NCBI GenBank assembly: GCA_040266995.1
Contig: JAWRHV010000030.1
Coordinates: 36,077-100,076 of the forward strand
Reading direction: 5' to 3'
DNA from: UBA4312 sp040266995
Lineage (GTDB): Bacteria; Bacillota_I; Bacilli_A; Erysipelotrichales; Erysipelotrichaceae
DNA length: 64,000 nt
This document shows, piece after piece, positions 25,332-34,500 of this stretch; positions within the stretch are counted from its first letter, which is position 1; the number at the start of each line of letters is the position of its first letter. The notes beneath the pieces were generated by a model that made no database searches, was not told where the DNA came from, and saw only the letters and a program-made list of their open reading frames with translations. Both the position numbers and the translations under genes were made by a program.

Positions 25332-25961
25332 ATGAATAATGTGATAAAGATACTGTCCAATAATAAAGACTATCGAATGGTGGTTATCGATACCAAAAAG
25401 ATCATAGAAAGAGAACTGGCCGATTTTAAAGGAAGTCCCTTGGTTCGAAATGCAATGAAACGGTTTATCACAAACTGTGTACTGTTGTCGGGAATCCATG
25501 ATTTCAAACAGAAAATCAGTGTATCTTTGCGCTTATCTGCCAATATGTCCTTTTATTGTTTGATAGCGGATCGATCCATTCATAGCGAATACAATGAAGC
25601 AGGTTGTGACAATGAAGCAGACCTGTTTGACTGCCAGTCCATTCTGGCAGTGACAACAGGGGACTGGCAGACAGGAATATATACAGGAACGGTCAAAGCA
25701 CAGATGGACGATATGGATATGATATTTTCCCATTATATGATGCAGAGCGAACAAATTTACGGCCGGTTTATGACGGGAAAGAAAAACATACACAGAGGCT
25801 GTATCTATCAGATATTACCTTTTGCGGATGAAACAAATATACAGAAGGAAGATCAGAAACTAAGCTATTTGTTAGAAGAATTGGAATGTGCCGATTGGTT
25901 GGATGTACCGAAAATATATGATCCTGTGGGAACCGTTGTTTTTGAAACGAAGATAGAATAG
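25332..25961 (+). CDS. Hsp33-like protein lacking the C-terminal zinc redox domain
   Basis: A 209-residue protein resembling the N-terminal chaperone domain of Hsp33. Features are MVVIDTKKIIERELADFKGSP at the start, a middle LSANMSFYCLIADRSIHSEY that mirrors the Hsp33 substrate-binding sheet, DMIFSHYMMQSEQI (like DLAYYFAQSEQ in Hsp33) and IYQILPFADE (like LLQLLPGA). True Hsp33 is about 290 residues and ends with a CxC...CxxC zinc switch; this protein stops before it, at an ordinary TAG codon followed by a linked MerR gene. The redox switch is therefore absent. Role unknown; it may bind a protein or act with the regulator. Confidence 0.7.
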   Translation: MNNVIKILSNNKDYRMVVIDTKKIIERELADFKGSPLVRNAMKRFITNCVLLSGIHDFKQKISVSLRLSANMSFYCLIADRSIHSEYNEAGCDNEADLFDCQSILAVTTGDWQTGIYTGTVKAQMDDMDMIFSHYMMQSEQIYGRFMTGKKNIHRGCIYQILPFADETNIQKEDQKLSYLLEELECADWLDVPKIYDPVGTVVFETKIE

Positions 25962-25972
25962 GAGAATCACCT

Positions 25973-26680
25973 ATGGGCGAATATTTAAAAACAAAAGCTT
26001 TCAGCAAGTTAACGGGTGTCAGTGTACGAACACTGCAGTATTATGACGAAATCGGCTTGTTAAAACCGGCATATACGAATGAACATGGCCATCGATTTTA
26101 TGATGAACATTCTTTTTCCAAGATGTTCATCATCCTTTCTTTCAAAGAAATGGGCATGGAACTGCAGGATATCCGACAAACCATGGATGGAAACAGCTTC
26201 GATATCCACGCTTTCTTAAACGAAGAAAAACAGAGAACAGAGCGCATGATCAGCCAGTTGCAGCTGCGTTTGATGCGTTTATCGGCGCTGGAAGAACAAT
26301 TGACAGGGAATCCGGATATATCATTGGATACGTTGTCATTGTTGTCGCAATTGTCCGGAAACAATATGTCTTCAGAAGAAATACAGAAATATATTGAAAT
26401 CAGTAAAAAACACCCTGTATTCGATCTACAGGCGTGGGATACCTTTATTCAAAATTTGAATGATTGTTGTGTAAGGGATCTGCCGGCCACAGATCAAAGG
26501 GTGATTGCCTGTATTGAGTACTGGTTGGAAAAGGTTATTCAAGCCAATCATGTAGATTCGGATTGGATAAAACGTTCTGAGCAATACTATCAAAATCAAA
26601 AGCGCACCAGTTTTGGGATTACTTCTAAGAACTATCTGTATTTGATGAAGGTCATGGATGCGTACAAAAATACAGAGTGA
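25973..26680 (+). CDS. MerR-family transcriptional regulator
   Basis: A 235-residue regulator. The N-terminal winged HTH reads FSKLTGVSVRTLQYYDEIGLL followed by the wing RFYDEHSFSKMFIILSFKEMGMEL, standard for MerR proteins. A dimerisation coiled coil spans about residues 80-110. The remaining 120 residues form a larger effector part with no metal-binding Cys cluster, more like the multidrug/TipA group. It lies 11 bases after the Hsp33-like gene and probably controls the promoter at 25281-25311. Confidence 0.88.
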   Translation: MGEYLKTKAFSKLTGVSVRTLQYYDEIGLLKPAYTNEHGHRFYDEHSFSKMFIILSFKEMGMELQDIRQTMDGNSFDIHAFLNEEKQRTERMISQLQLRLMRLSALEEQLTGNPDISLDTLSLLSQLSGNNMSSEEIQKYIEISKKHPVFDLQAWDTFIQNLNDCCVRDLPATDQRVIACIEYWLEKVIQANHVDSDWIKRSEQYYQNQKRTSFGITSKNYLYLMKVMDAYKNTE

Positions 26681-26698
26681 ACGCCGAAAGGATAGAAT

Positions 26699-26953
26699 GT
26701 GTTTCAGTGCTTTAAGTGTTTTCTATATCATATTCAGGGGATATATGCTTGTCTCCTAGAATGGCACTTCAATTTAACATCCTATGTGGCACTAAAGATC
26801 CCGGGCTTTGTCGAAGAGATTGAAGCTCTTGTCAAACAAAGAGTCTATGATGTTGTCAAACCATATGTGCATATAACGAAATCTACCTTAGGACAGGATG
26901 TCGGTCTGCTTGGAGCGGCCTGCCTGGTATTCCAAAAGGATCGAGGATCATAA
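26699..26953 (+). pseudogene. Remnant of a ROK-family sugar kinase (C-terminal end only)
   Basis: The last 50 residues (IPGFVEEIEALVKQRVYDVV, then ITKSTLGQDVGLLGAACLVF) match the C-terminus of ROK glucokinase-type proteins, where the S-x-LG-x-D-x-GL-x-GAA segment is conserved. The ATP-binding, zinc and active-site parts that should precede it are missing, and the first 30 residues of the frame look non-homologous. No ribosome-binding site fits. It is best read as a decayed fragment, not a working gene. Confidence 0.6.
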
Positions 26954-27041
26954 TTGGTCCTCTTTTTTCTTGCATACTATTACGGATTGTGATATATTAC
27001 AGATAAAGATATATCGAAAAACGTAATAGAAAGGAGCGAAT

Positions 27042-27380
27042 ATGGGAAGAAATGCCAACAGTGGCGCATTGACAGAATCTGTCTTTTATATTCTTCTGCG
27101 TCTTCATCAACCGGCTCACGGGTATGCGTTGATGAAAGATATAAACCAGATGACAAACGGCCGAGTTCATCTGGGGGCTGGTTCCTTGTATGGAGCTTTG
27201 GATACTTTGCAGAAAAAAGGATGGATCAAAGAAGCCGATACACATCGGCAAGAAAGAAAAAAAGAATATGTGATCACGAATACAGGTAAACAGTTTTTTG
27301 AAAAAGAGCTGGTTCGTTTGGAAGAGTTGTTACAAAATGCACAAAGAATGAAGGAGGCGACCAATGAAGACGAGCGTTAA
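27042..27380 (+). CDS. PadR-family transcriptional regulator
   Basis: A 112-residue PadR regulator. The winged-helix core shows ESVFYILLRLHQPAHGYALM, then LGAGSLYGALDTLQKKGWI (recognition helix and wing) and KKEYVITNTGKQFFEKEL. It is a repressor in known members and often sits with a membrane protein whose expression it controls; here the DUF2812 gene overlaps its 3' end by 17 bases. AAAGGAGCG precedes ATG 27042. Confidence 0.92.
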   Translation: MGRNANSGALTESVFYILLRLHQPAHGYALMKDINQMTNGRVHLGAGSLYGALDTLQKKGWIKEADTHRQERKKEYVITNTGKQFFEKELVRLEELLQNAQRMKEATNEDER

Positions 27381-27912
27381 AAAGACATTTATAGATATCA
27401 ATAAAGAAGAAGCATGGCTGAACGAGCAGGGCCAGAACGGCTTGATGCTCATTGGCTATCATGGCGGCATATATGAGTTTGAAGATGTATCTCCGGTCAA
27501 ATACCAATATAAGATCGATCTGCCGGCCTACACCGGCTACAAGAAGAAGGAGTATCTTACCTTTCTGGAGCAGACCGGGATCACGGTTGTGGCGGAGTAT
27601 GGCGGCAGAGTGTATCTGCGAAAAAACGCGAAGGATGGTCCGCTGGATATTTACACCGAAAGGCAGGAAACCGCAAAGCAGGTGAACAAACGATTATCCT
27701 TTTATTTCGTTACCGCTGTATCGCAGTTTATGCTGGGGCTCATGATGCTGGTGCAGATACTGTACTATGAGAAGCTGGAAGGGGCACCGTTTTACATCGC
27801 TGTGGTGTTCAATACAGGCTTGATAATCTCCGCGACCATCTTCTTCATCCTGGGGATTCGGAAATACAGACAGTATGCCCAGCCAAAAGCAGAAAGAGAC
27901 ATTTGGGAATAG
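27364..27912 (+). CDS. DUF2812 membrane protein
   Basis: A 182-residue protein with an N-terminal cytoplasmic DUF2812-like domain (EEAWLNEQGQNGLMLIGYHG, YEFEDVSPVKYQYKIDL) of about 110 residues and two C-terminal transmembrane segments (about 118-140 and 148-168). The function of the family is unknown, but it is regularly paired with PadR regulators, as here. The start codon lies inside the padR gene, with AAGGAGG in the padR coding sequence just before it. Confidence 0.88.
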   Translation: MKTSVKKTFIDINKEEAWLNEQGQNGLMLIGYHGGIYEFEDVSPVKYQYKIDLPAYTGYKKKEYLTFLEQTGITVVAEYGGRVYLRKNAKDGPLDIYTERQETAKQVNKRLSFYFVTAVSQFMLGLMMLVQILYYEKLEGAPFYIAVVFNTGLIISATIFFILGIRKYRQYAQPKAERDIWE

Positions 27913-27935
27913 GTCAGCATTCGCTGGCCTTTTTT
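27912..27935 (+). terminator. Rho-independent terminator after PadR/DUF2812
   Basis: Stem GGTCAGC / GCTGGCC (one G-T pair), loop ATTC, followed by six T. The hairpin begins at the stop codon. Confidence 0.88.
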
Positions 27936-28057
27936 ATACACATAGAAAAAGATGAATGCATATGAATATTATTTTTGGGCGTATAAATAATAAATTTGGG
28001 TGTTCGAAAAGAATCTGATTTTGTACGTTATAAACACAATCAGAAGGGAGAGGTTAT

Positions 28058-29305
28058 TTGAAAAAAGAATCCATACGGATTGCACTGGCCTATGTCGGTG
28101 TCATCGTAGGAGCAGGTTTATCTTCCGGACAAGACCTACTTCAATACTTTTTGAGTTTTGGGATGCCGGGCATTCTCGGGGCCATCGGACTGGGCCTTTT
28201 AAATATTCTCTTTGGAAGGATCATTGTTACGTTAGGGTGCTACTATCAGGCAAACAGCCACCAGGAGGTCTTAGGAGAAATAACGACACCTCTGGTCAAT
28301 AAGATCGTCGATGGAACGCTTGTCCTGTCCAATTTTGTGATGGGCTTTGTGATGTTGGCCGGTGCCGGTGCCAACTTACAGCAGCAGTTTGGGATTCCAT
28401 CCTGGATCGGCTCTTTATTCTGCGCCCTGTTGATCATTGCGGTTTCCTTTATGAATTTTGAAAAGATTACCGGTATTCTCGGTATTTTTACGCCCATTAT
28501 TATTTTGATGATCTTTATGGTGACTGTATATTCATTGACACAAGGAAGCTATGACTGGAACGTTCTGGACCAGGCGGCCCGCTCGATCCAGTCGGTCATT
28601 CCATCGTTGTGGCTGGCCGTCATCAACTATTTTTCTCTTTGTCTTTTGACCGGAGTTTCCATGGCATTTGTTCTTGGTGGTTCCATTGTCCGGATCGGGG
28701 TAGCTGAAAAAGGAGGGACCTATGGAGGTATGATGATCGGTTTTGTGATCGTATGTGCTTCCTTGGCTTTATTTGCCAATATTGATGTGGCTAAGGAGGC
28801 CGAGATTCCCATGCTGGTCATCGTCGGGCAGATCCATACTTTTCTTTCTGTTCTCTATGCGTGTGTCATCTTTGCTCTGATCTTCAATACCGCATTCAGT
28901 CTCTTCTATGCGACCAGCCGTCGGTTTTCCGGCACTAACACAAAATGGATGAGGATCTGGATGATCTTTATCGTGACCGCCGGTTATATTTGCAGCTTTG
29001 GCGGTTTCCGCAACCTGGTATCGAGCATGTATCCGACCTTGGGGTATATGGGCAGCTTGTTATTGCTGATTTTGTTGGTATCCTGGTTAAAAAACCATCA
29101 TAAGATCATTGAAGAAAAACTCCTGCGCCGTAAAATGATTGGTCTGCGCTTAAAGAAGCAGGATGAAAATCGTGTGTTTACGGACAAGGATCAAAAGCTT
29201 TTTGAACAATTAAGCGAACAGTCGGTTGCGGATACAGAGACATTGAAACGGGATGTCAAAGAATATGCCGACCATATGATCAAAAAAGAAAAAAGCTCCG
29301 GATGA
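28058..29305 (+). CDS. YkvI-family membrane transporter (LeuT-like superfamily)
   Basis: A 415-residue integral membrane protein with ten or so transmembrane segments. It opens with ALAYVGVIVGAGLSSGQDLLQYF, where the unwound GAG-x-xSGQ segment matches YkvI and related LeuT/BCCT-fold transporters. A charged cytoplasmic tail covers about residues 350-415. Substrate unknown; amino acid or related solute transport is the family expectation. The start is TTG 28058, chosen because GAAGGGAGAGG lies at the right distance and the hydrophobic N-terminus follows immediately. The gene is monocistronic and followed by a terminator. Confidence 0.85.
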   Translation: MKKESIRIALAYVGVIVGAGLSSGQDLLQYFLSFGMPGILGAIGLGLLNILFGRIIVTLGCYYQANSHQEVLGEITTPLVNKIVDGTLVLSNFVMGFVMLAGAGANLQQQFGIPSWIGSLFCALLIIAVSFMNFEKITGILGIFTPIIILMIFMVTVYSLTQGSYDWNVLDQAARSIQSVIPSLWLAVINYFSLCLLTGVSMAFVLGGSIVRIGVAEKGGTYGGMMIGFVIVCASLALFANIDVAKEAEIPMLVIVGQIHTFLSVLYACVIFALIFNTAFSLFYATSRRFSGTNTKWMRIWMIFIVTAGYICSFGGFRNLVSSMYPTLGYMGSLLLLILLVSWLKNHHKIIEEKLLRRKMIGLRLKKQDENRVFTDKDQKLFEQLSEQSVADTETLKRDVKEYADHMIKKEKSSG

Positions 29306-29310
29306 TCAAA

Positions 29311-29347
29311 AAAATCCCTGTCTTTTTGAAGGACAGGATTTTTTTTA
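29311..29347 (+). terminator. Rho-independent terminator
   Basis: AATCC(C)TGTC pairs with GACAGGATT around a T-rich loop, with a run of A before and a run of eight T after, just beyond the YkvI-like stop. Confidence 0.8.
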
Positions 29348-29503
29348 TGTGTTTTTATACATATTTGTGAGCACGTATGGCAAAATATAATGAAAAACGA
29401 TTTATTTATACCCATAAACACCACAATATGGCTAAAAACAGCATTAAAAACCATTTCTATGTTATACAGGAATTGTAACTTTCAAAAGAAAGAAGAGGTT
29501 TTT

Positions 29504-30082
29504 ATGAAACATATACTAAAATGTCTGATTGCTGTGATGGCTTTATTTTGTATCGGGATCGGGATTGTATACAGTGCGTTTTCAGTAAAACCCCGTTCTG
29601 TTTGGAACAGTGTTCGTATCGATTCTTCGGATGAGATCCGGACCGGGCAAGCCTGGCCGGAAACATTGGAAATGCTGCATCAGCAAGATATCGTATTAAA
29701 TAATGATCTGTCCGTTGCCCAGATTGAAAAAGACCATAAAAACATTGGTTTTTATTTCTATACAGGGGAAGAACAAGAAAGTTTATCCACGATCCATTAT
29801 TCGGCATGTGACAACAAAAGTGATACAAAGATCGTTTTGGCTGGACTGGATGTTTCTGAATCAAAATATGAAGATTTTGTGGAGGTTGCCGGACCGGAAC
29901 AAACTAAAGAACCATTTTCGGATGAAACAGGCTATGTATACACATGGCAGGATGAGGAATGTATGACACAGGTGGAGACCGATCTGGATGGAAACGTGAC
30001 AGCCTTTACATTAACGGATGCGTCGCAACCGGAACTGATCATAACAGAAGAACCTGAAATAACGGAACAGAGCCAGCAATAG
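29504..30082 (+). CDS. Membrane-anchored or secreted protein of unknown function
   Basis: A 192-residue protein whose N-terminus (KHILKCLIAVMALFCIGIGI) is a signal anchor, placing the rest outside the membrane. The extracellular part is acidic, with WPETLEMLHQQDIVLNND, a YFYTGEEQE strand, a conserved-looking VYTWQDEECMTQVETDLDG and a Glu-rich tail. I do not recognise the family. ATG 29504 follows AGAAGAGG at a normal distance; the in-frame codon at 29390 would add an unlikely leader. A terminator overlaps its stop. Confidence 0.75.
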   Translation: MKHILKCLIAVMALFCIGIGIVYSAFSVKPRSVWNSVRIDSSDEIRTGQAWPETLEMLHQQDIVLNNDLSVAQIEKDHKNIGFYFYTGEEQESLSTIHYSACDNKSDTKIVLAGLDVSESKYEDFVEVAGPEQTKEPFSDETGYVYTWQDEECMTQVETDLDGNVTAFTLTDASQPELIITEEPEITEQSQQ

Positions 30083-30095
30083 CTGGCTTTTTTTT
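30071..30095 (+). terminator. Rho-independent terminator overlapping the stop codon
   Basis: AGCCAGC-AATA-GCTGGCT followed by seven T. The TAG stop lies in the hairpin. Confidence 0.88.
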
Positions 30096-30163
30096 ATGGA
30101 AAAATGTATCCGTTTTCATAATATTTGTGTTCATTTTGGGCCTTTATACAGGAAAGGAAATGA

Positions 30164-30196
30164 TACAATTTCAATGGATTAGTTATAACTAACTAA
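30164..30196 (+). promoter_or_regulatory. Promoter and operator of the ECF/ABC operon
   Basis: A -10 TACAAT lies at 30164-30169 with only a weak -35 (CTTTAT) 16 bases upstream. The perfect inverted repeat TTAGTTA-TAAC-TAACTAA at 30179-30196 covers the expected transcription start and looks like a TetR- or MarR-type repressor site. No regulator gene for it is adjacent. Confidence 0.6.
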
Positions 30197-30209
30197 TAAG
30201 GAGGAATAT

Positions 30210-30815
30210 ATGGCAAATACATTGAATCAAAAAGAGGATCGTAAGCTGAAGACCAAGGATCTGATCTATGCAGGTGCTTTTTGTGCTATTTACCTGGTCA
30301 TAATGCTTCTGATCGTTATGGCGTGTGGTTCTGTTCCAATCCTGTATTTTATGGCCCCTTTGTTTGTGGGAGTGGTGGATGGAACCGTTTATATGTTGTA
30401 TGCGATGAAAGTGCATAAATTTGGAGCTGTTCTGATTTTAGGGATCCTATTTGCTTTGATTACCAGCAGCTCGGTCTGGTATAGTTTGTGTCTGGCCCTG
30501 GTGGCCGCATTGGCGGCTGAACTGATCTTAAAGGCGGGAAACTATACATCCAAAAAGTTATATGTGCTTTCGTATATTGTTTTTAATATCAATATGGCAG
30601 CACCGACGCTTATGTTGATGATCGACCGCAATCGTTTCTTTGCGATGTCAGAAACATATTATGGACAAAATTATGCAGCGGCCCAGAGTGCGTTAGTAGG
30701 GACCGGTCCTTTCTGGCTGTTTATTTTGTGTGGTGCTTTAGTCGGCGGTCTGCTGGGTGCATTGCTGGCAACCCGCCTGATCGGCAAACACTTTAAAAGA
30801 GCGGGCATTCTCTGA
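30210..30815 (+). CDS. ECF transporter S component, MptD/Trep_Strep family
   Basis: A 201-residue membrane protein with about six transmembrane segments. It begins with a short cytoplasmic KTKDLIYAGAFCAIYLVIM and shows YFMAPLFVGVVDGTVYML, typical of the MptD-type S components (TIGR02185-like) that bind the substrate for an energy-coupling-factor importer. Its EcfT and double ATPase are the next genes; its stop overlaps the EcfT start (TGATG). The ligand for this S family is not established. AAGGAGG precedes ATG 30210. Confidence 0.85.
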   Translation: MANTLNQKEDRKLKTKDLIYAGAFCAIYLVIMLLIVMACGSVPILYFMAPLFVGVVDGTVYMLYAMKVHKFGAVLILGILFALITSSSVWYSLCLALVAALAAELILKAGNYTSKKLYVLSYIVFNINMAAPTLMLMIDRNRFFAMSETYYGQNYAAAQSALVGTGPFWLFILCGALVGGLLGALLATRLIGKHFKRAGIL

Positions 30816-31549
30816 TGGAACTGAATATATACGGAGAAGACTCCCGTGCCTGGATCAAGCTTGACCCTAGAGTCAAGCTTCTGATTTTTTTGAGCTGTGG
30901 CTTTGTATCCTTTGGCTGTACGGATCCTGTGATGCTGATCATGCATACGGCCTTTTTATGCGCCATGGTCTTTTTGTGCGGAAAACGCTGGGTCGGACTG
31001 ATCGGGCTGGCGGTGTATTTATTTTGTATGTTGCTGCGTTGGCAGGTCATGAGCTCTCCGGCCGGAGCGCCGGTGGTTCTGGCAATCGTCAACGGGATCC
31101 TTTTGTTGGCAACGTTTGGATTTCCGATGATATTATCGCTGATCTTGCTGGTTCAGACAACCAAGACCAATCAGTTATTATGCGCTCTGGAAAAAATGCA
31201 TCTGCCGGCGGCCATCATCATTCCTCTGGCAGTCTTGTTTCGGTTTATTCCGACTGTCATAGACGAATGGCAGGGCATCCGCCAGGCGATGGCGTTTCGG
31301 GGAATTTCTTTGGAACCGGCCGCTTTGCTGCGTCATCCGGTCAAGACCATTGAGTACATTCTGATTCCTTTGTTGTTCAGCTGTGTGCAGGTCATCGAAG
31401 AGATGGCTTCCGCCACACTGGCTCGGGGTCTGGACAGTGAAAAAAAGCGAACCAGTTATGAAAACGTGCAGTTTGGTCTGGTCGATCTGTTCATCACGGC
31501 AGTATTGATGGCAGTGACCTTTTATGCGTTAGCAGCCGGAAAGGGGTGA
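30815..31549 (+). CDS. ECF transporter transmembrane T component (EcfT/CbiQ family)
   Basis: A 244-residue membrane protein with about five transmembrane segments. The two cytoplasmic coupling motifs of EcfT are visible: MAFRGIS (about residue 155) and ATLARGLDS (about 205), which contact the ATPases. It starts inside the S-component stop and precedes the ATPase fusion by 6 bases, so S, T and A units are co-translated. Confidence 0.9.
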   Translation: MELNIYGEDSRAWIKLDPRVKLLIFLSCGFVSFGCTDPVMLIMHTAFLCAMVFLCGKRWVGLIGLAVYLFCMLLRWQVMSSPAGAPVVLAIVNGILLLATFGFPMILSLILLVQTTKTNQLLCALEKMHLPAAIIIPLAVLFRFIPTVIDEWQGIRQAMAFRGISLEPAALLRHPVKTIEYILIPLLFSCVQVIEEMASATLARGLDSEKKRTSYENVQFGLVDLFITAVLMAVTFYALAAGKG

Positions 31550-31555
31550 AAGAAT

Positions 31556-34500
31556 ATGATCTCGATTCAGGATGTTTGTTTTGAATATGATATGGAAGGG
31601 GGACAAGGGGGAACCCTGGAACATATCAACCTGCATATTTCAAAAGGAGAGGTGGTTGTTTTTTGTGGTCAGAGTGGTTGTGGAAAAACGACGATGACAC
31701 GGCTGATCAATGGGCTGATTCCTCATTTTTATGATGGGGCTTTGACAGGAAAGGTGCTTGTCAACGGATTGGATGTCAGCCGGTCTCCTTTATCGAAAAC
31801 TTCGGAATATGTTGGCAGCATCTTTCAAAATCCGAAAAGTCAGTTCTTCAACATCGATACTACGGGAGAACTGGCTTTTGGCTGTGAAAGTCATGGTTTA
31901 TCTTTGGACGTCATCCGTCAGCGGGTCGATCAAAGTGTCCGGGACCTGCAGCTGGAGGCGTTGATCGATCGTAATATTTTCGAATTGTCCGGTGGAGAGA
32001 AACAGCAGATTGCCTGTGGTAGTGCCTATGCCACCGATCCTTTGGTCTACGTAATGGATGAACCGAGCTCCAATCTGGACCGTAAAGCCATTCTACGGCT
32101 GCAGAAGCTGATGAAACAGCTGAAAGACCAGGGAAAAACACTGGTGATCAGCGAGCATCGCCTGTATTATCTGATGGAACTGGCCGATCGGTTCGTCTAT
32201 ATTCACGATGGAAAGATCCAGGCTATTTACTCACGTGCTCAAATGGCACAGCTTCCGGAAGCAAAACTGAAGCAGATGGGGCTGCGGACGACCGATCTGA
32301 CCCGTCTGAAAGAGCAAAAGTGCCTGCCAAAGGGAAATGGGAACGGGTCGGCTGTCATCGAAGCTTTGGATCTGAATTGCAGCCGGGGCAATACACGCAT
32401 CATCGATATTGACCGGATGCAGCTTCCTTCCGATTCGGTCATTGCCCTGATCGGTGATAATGGTTCAGGAAAATCTACACTATGCCAAGCTTTGTGCGGT
32501 GTGATCTCACATCAAGGCAGTGTCGCCTTTGACGGTCACTTTTTATCCGGCCGTCAGCGAAGCAGTCGCAGCTTTATGGTCATGCAGGATGTCAATCGTC
32601 AGTTGTTTTCCGAAAGTGTGAGCGAAGAGCTGCAGCTGAATACGGATATTTCCAAAGAGCGGATCGATCAGATCCTGGATGAACTGGGGCTTCTTTCTTT
32701 CAAGGAAAGGCATCCGTCCGCTTTGTCCGGCGGTCAGAAACAAAGAGTCGCCATTGCCTCGAGCCTGGCCAGCCGTAAGCAGATCATCTTCTTTGATGAA
32801 CCAACCAGCGGACTGGACCGAACCGGTATGACCAACTTTGGTCAGATCCTGAAAAAAATGAAAGAAGAAATCCGTACGGCGGTGATCGTGACGCACGATC
32901 CGGAACTGGTTGTATCATGCTGTACCCATGTGCTGCATATGGAAAACGGCCGCATCGTCAGCCTATATCCCCTGGATACATCGGGCATACAACGTGTTAT
33001 GGCTTATTTCCTGTCCGGTGCAGATGATAATACCAGCCGGAAAAGAAGCTCTACCAGCGCCATCGGCAAGATCATGGAGTATGTCGGTCCTTATCGTAAA
33101 ACGGTCTATCTGGCGGCTTTCTTTATGCTGATCGGTACGATAGCCAGTGTGCTCCCGTATTTGTTTGTTTACCAGTGGATCGTTCAGATCCTTCAATTCG
33201 GGACAGTGACGATTGGCGGCAGTCTGTTTATGCTGGCTGGCACGCTTCTTTGTCAGATTGTCTATGCGTGCAGCTATACGCATGGTTTGTCTCTGTCGCA
33301 CCGGGCTGCTTTCCGTACGTTGGAAAACATTCGGAAATATTTACAGGAACGGATGGAGGAAAAGCCTTTGGGCTTGTTACAGGATATGGGTGCCGGTACG
33401 GTGAAAAAGCTGTTTACAGAAGATATTGAATCCATTGAACTTCTTTTAGCCCATGTCATACCGGAAGGTTTTGCCAATCTTTTGGTTCCTTTGGTCGTTT
33501 TGGTCGGCATGACGGTCATAGACTGGCAGCTGATGATATTGACACTTCTGGTTGTGGCAATCGGACTGAGTGTATCCCGTCAGATGTATTCCATCGGCAT
33601 TGACAAAATGGGAAACTACTATGCCTCGGCCAAACGGTTAAATAATACGATCGTTGAATATGTGAACGGGATGGAGGTCGTTCGTATATTTAACAACCGG
33701 AAGGTGTCAAAGACATATCAGGAGCAGGTTTTCCATTATCGTGACTTTGCCCACCAATGGTATCAGATCTGCTGGCCGTGGATGGCCTTGTATGGAAGCC
33801 TGTTTTCCTACATTGTTCTGTATTCGTTACCATTTGGCATTTTATTGATGCTGCTGGGTCTGCTGGAAGTCGTAGACTATATTCTTATTTTATGTCTGAG
33901 CTTTTCCATCAGTCCGCTTCTGATGCATTGTATGGAGTTTATCGGAGCGATCCCACAGACAAACTATAAGCTTCAGGCATTGGAAAAGGCTGTGGATTTT
34001 CCATCGCTCAAAACGAACAATCAGCCGTTTTCCGGAGACCATACGGAGGTGGTTTTTGACAATGTGCATTTCGCCTACAAAGACCAGGAAGTGCTAAAGG
34101 GAATCTCATTTCGTGCCCCTGGCCACCAGATGACGGCTATTGTCGGTCCGTCCGGTTCGGGGAAAACGACCATTGCTCGTTTACTGGCTCATTATTATGA
34201 CATAAACGAAGGAAGCATTTCCATCGGCGGTCAGAACATCACCGATCTGAGCCTGGAATCCTTGAACCGGCAGATTGCGTATGTTTCTCAGGATCTCTTT
34301 CTCTATAATATGAGCATTTTAGAAAATATCCGGATCGGCAATCCGAAGGCTACGGATCAACAATGCATACAGGCGGCCGAAAAAGCCCAGTGCGACTTTA
34401 TCGAGAAACTACCGGACGGGTATCAGACCATGGCCGGTCAAAAAGGTCATCGCCTGTCGGCCGGGCAGCGACAGCGGATCGCCTTTGCCCGTGCCATTTT

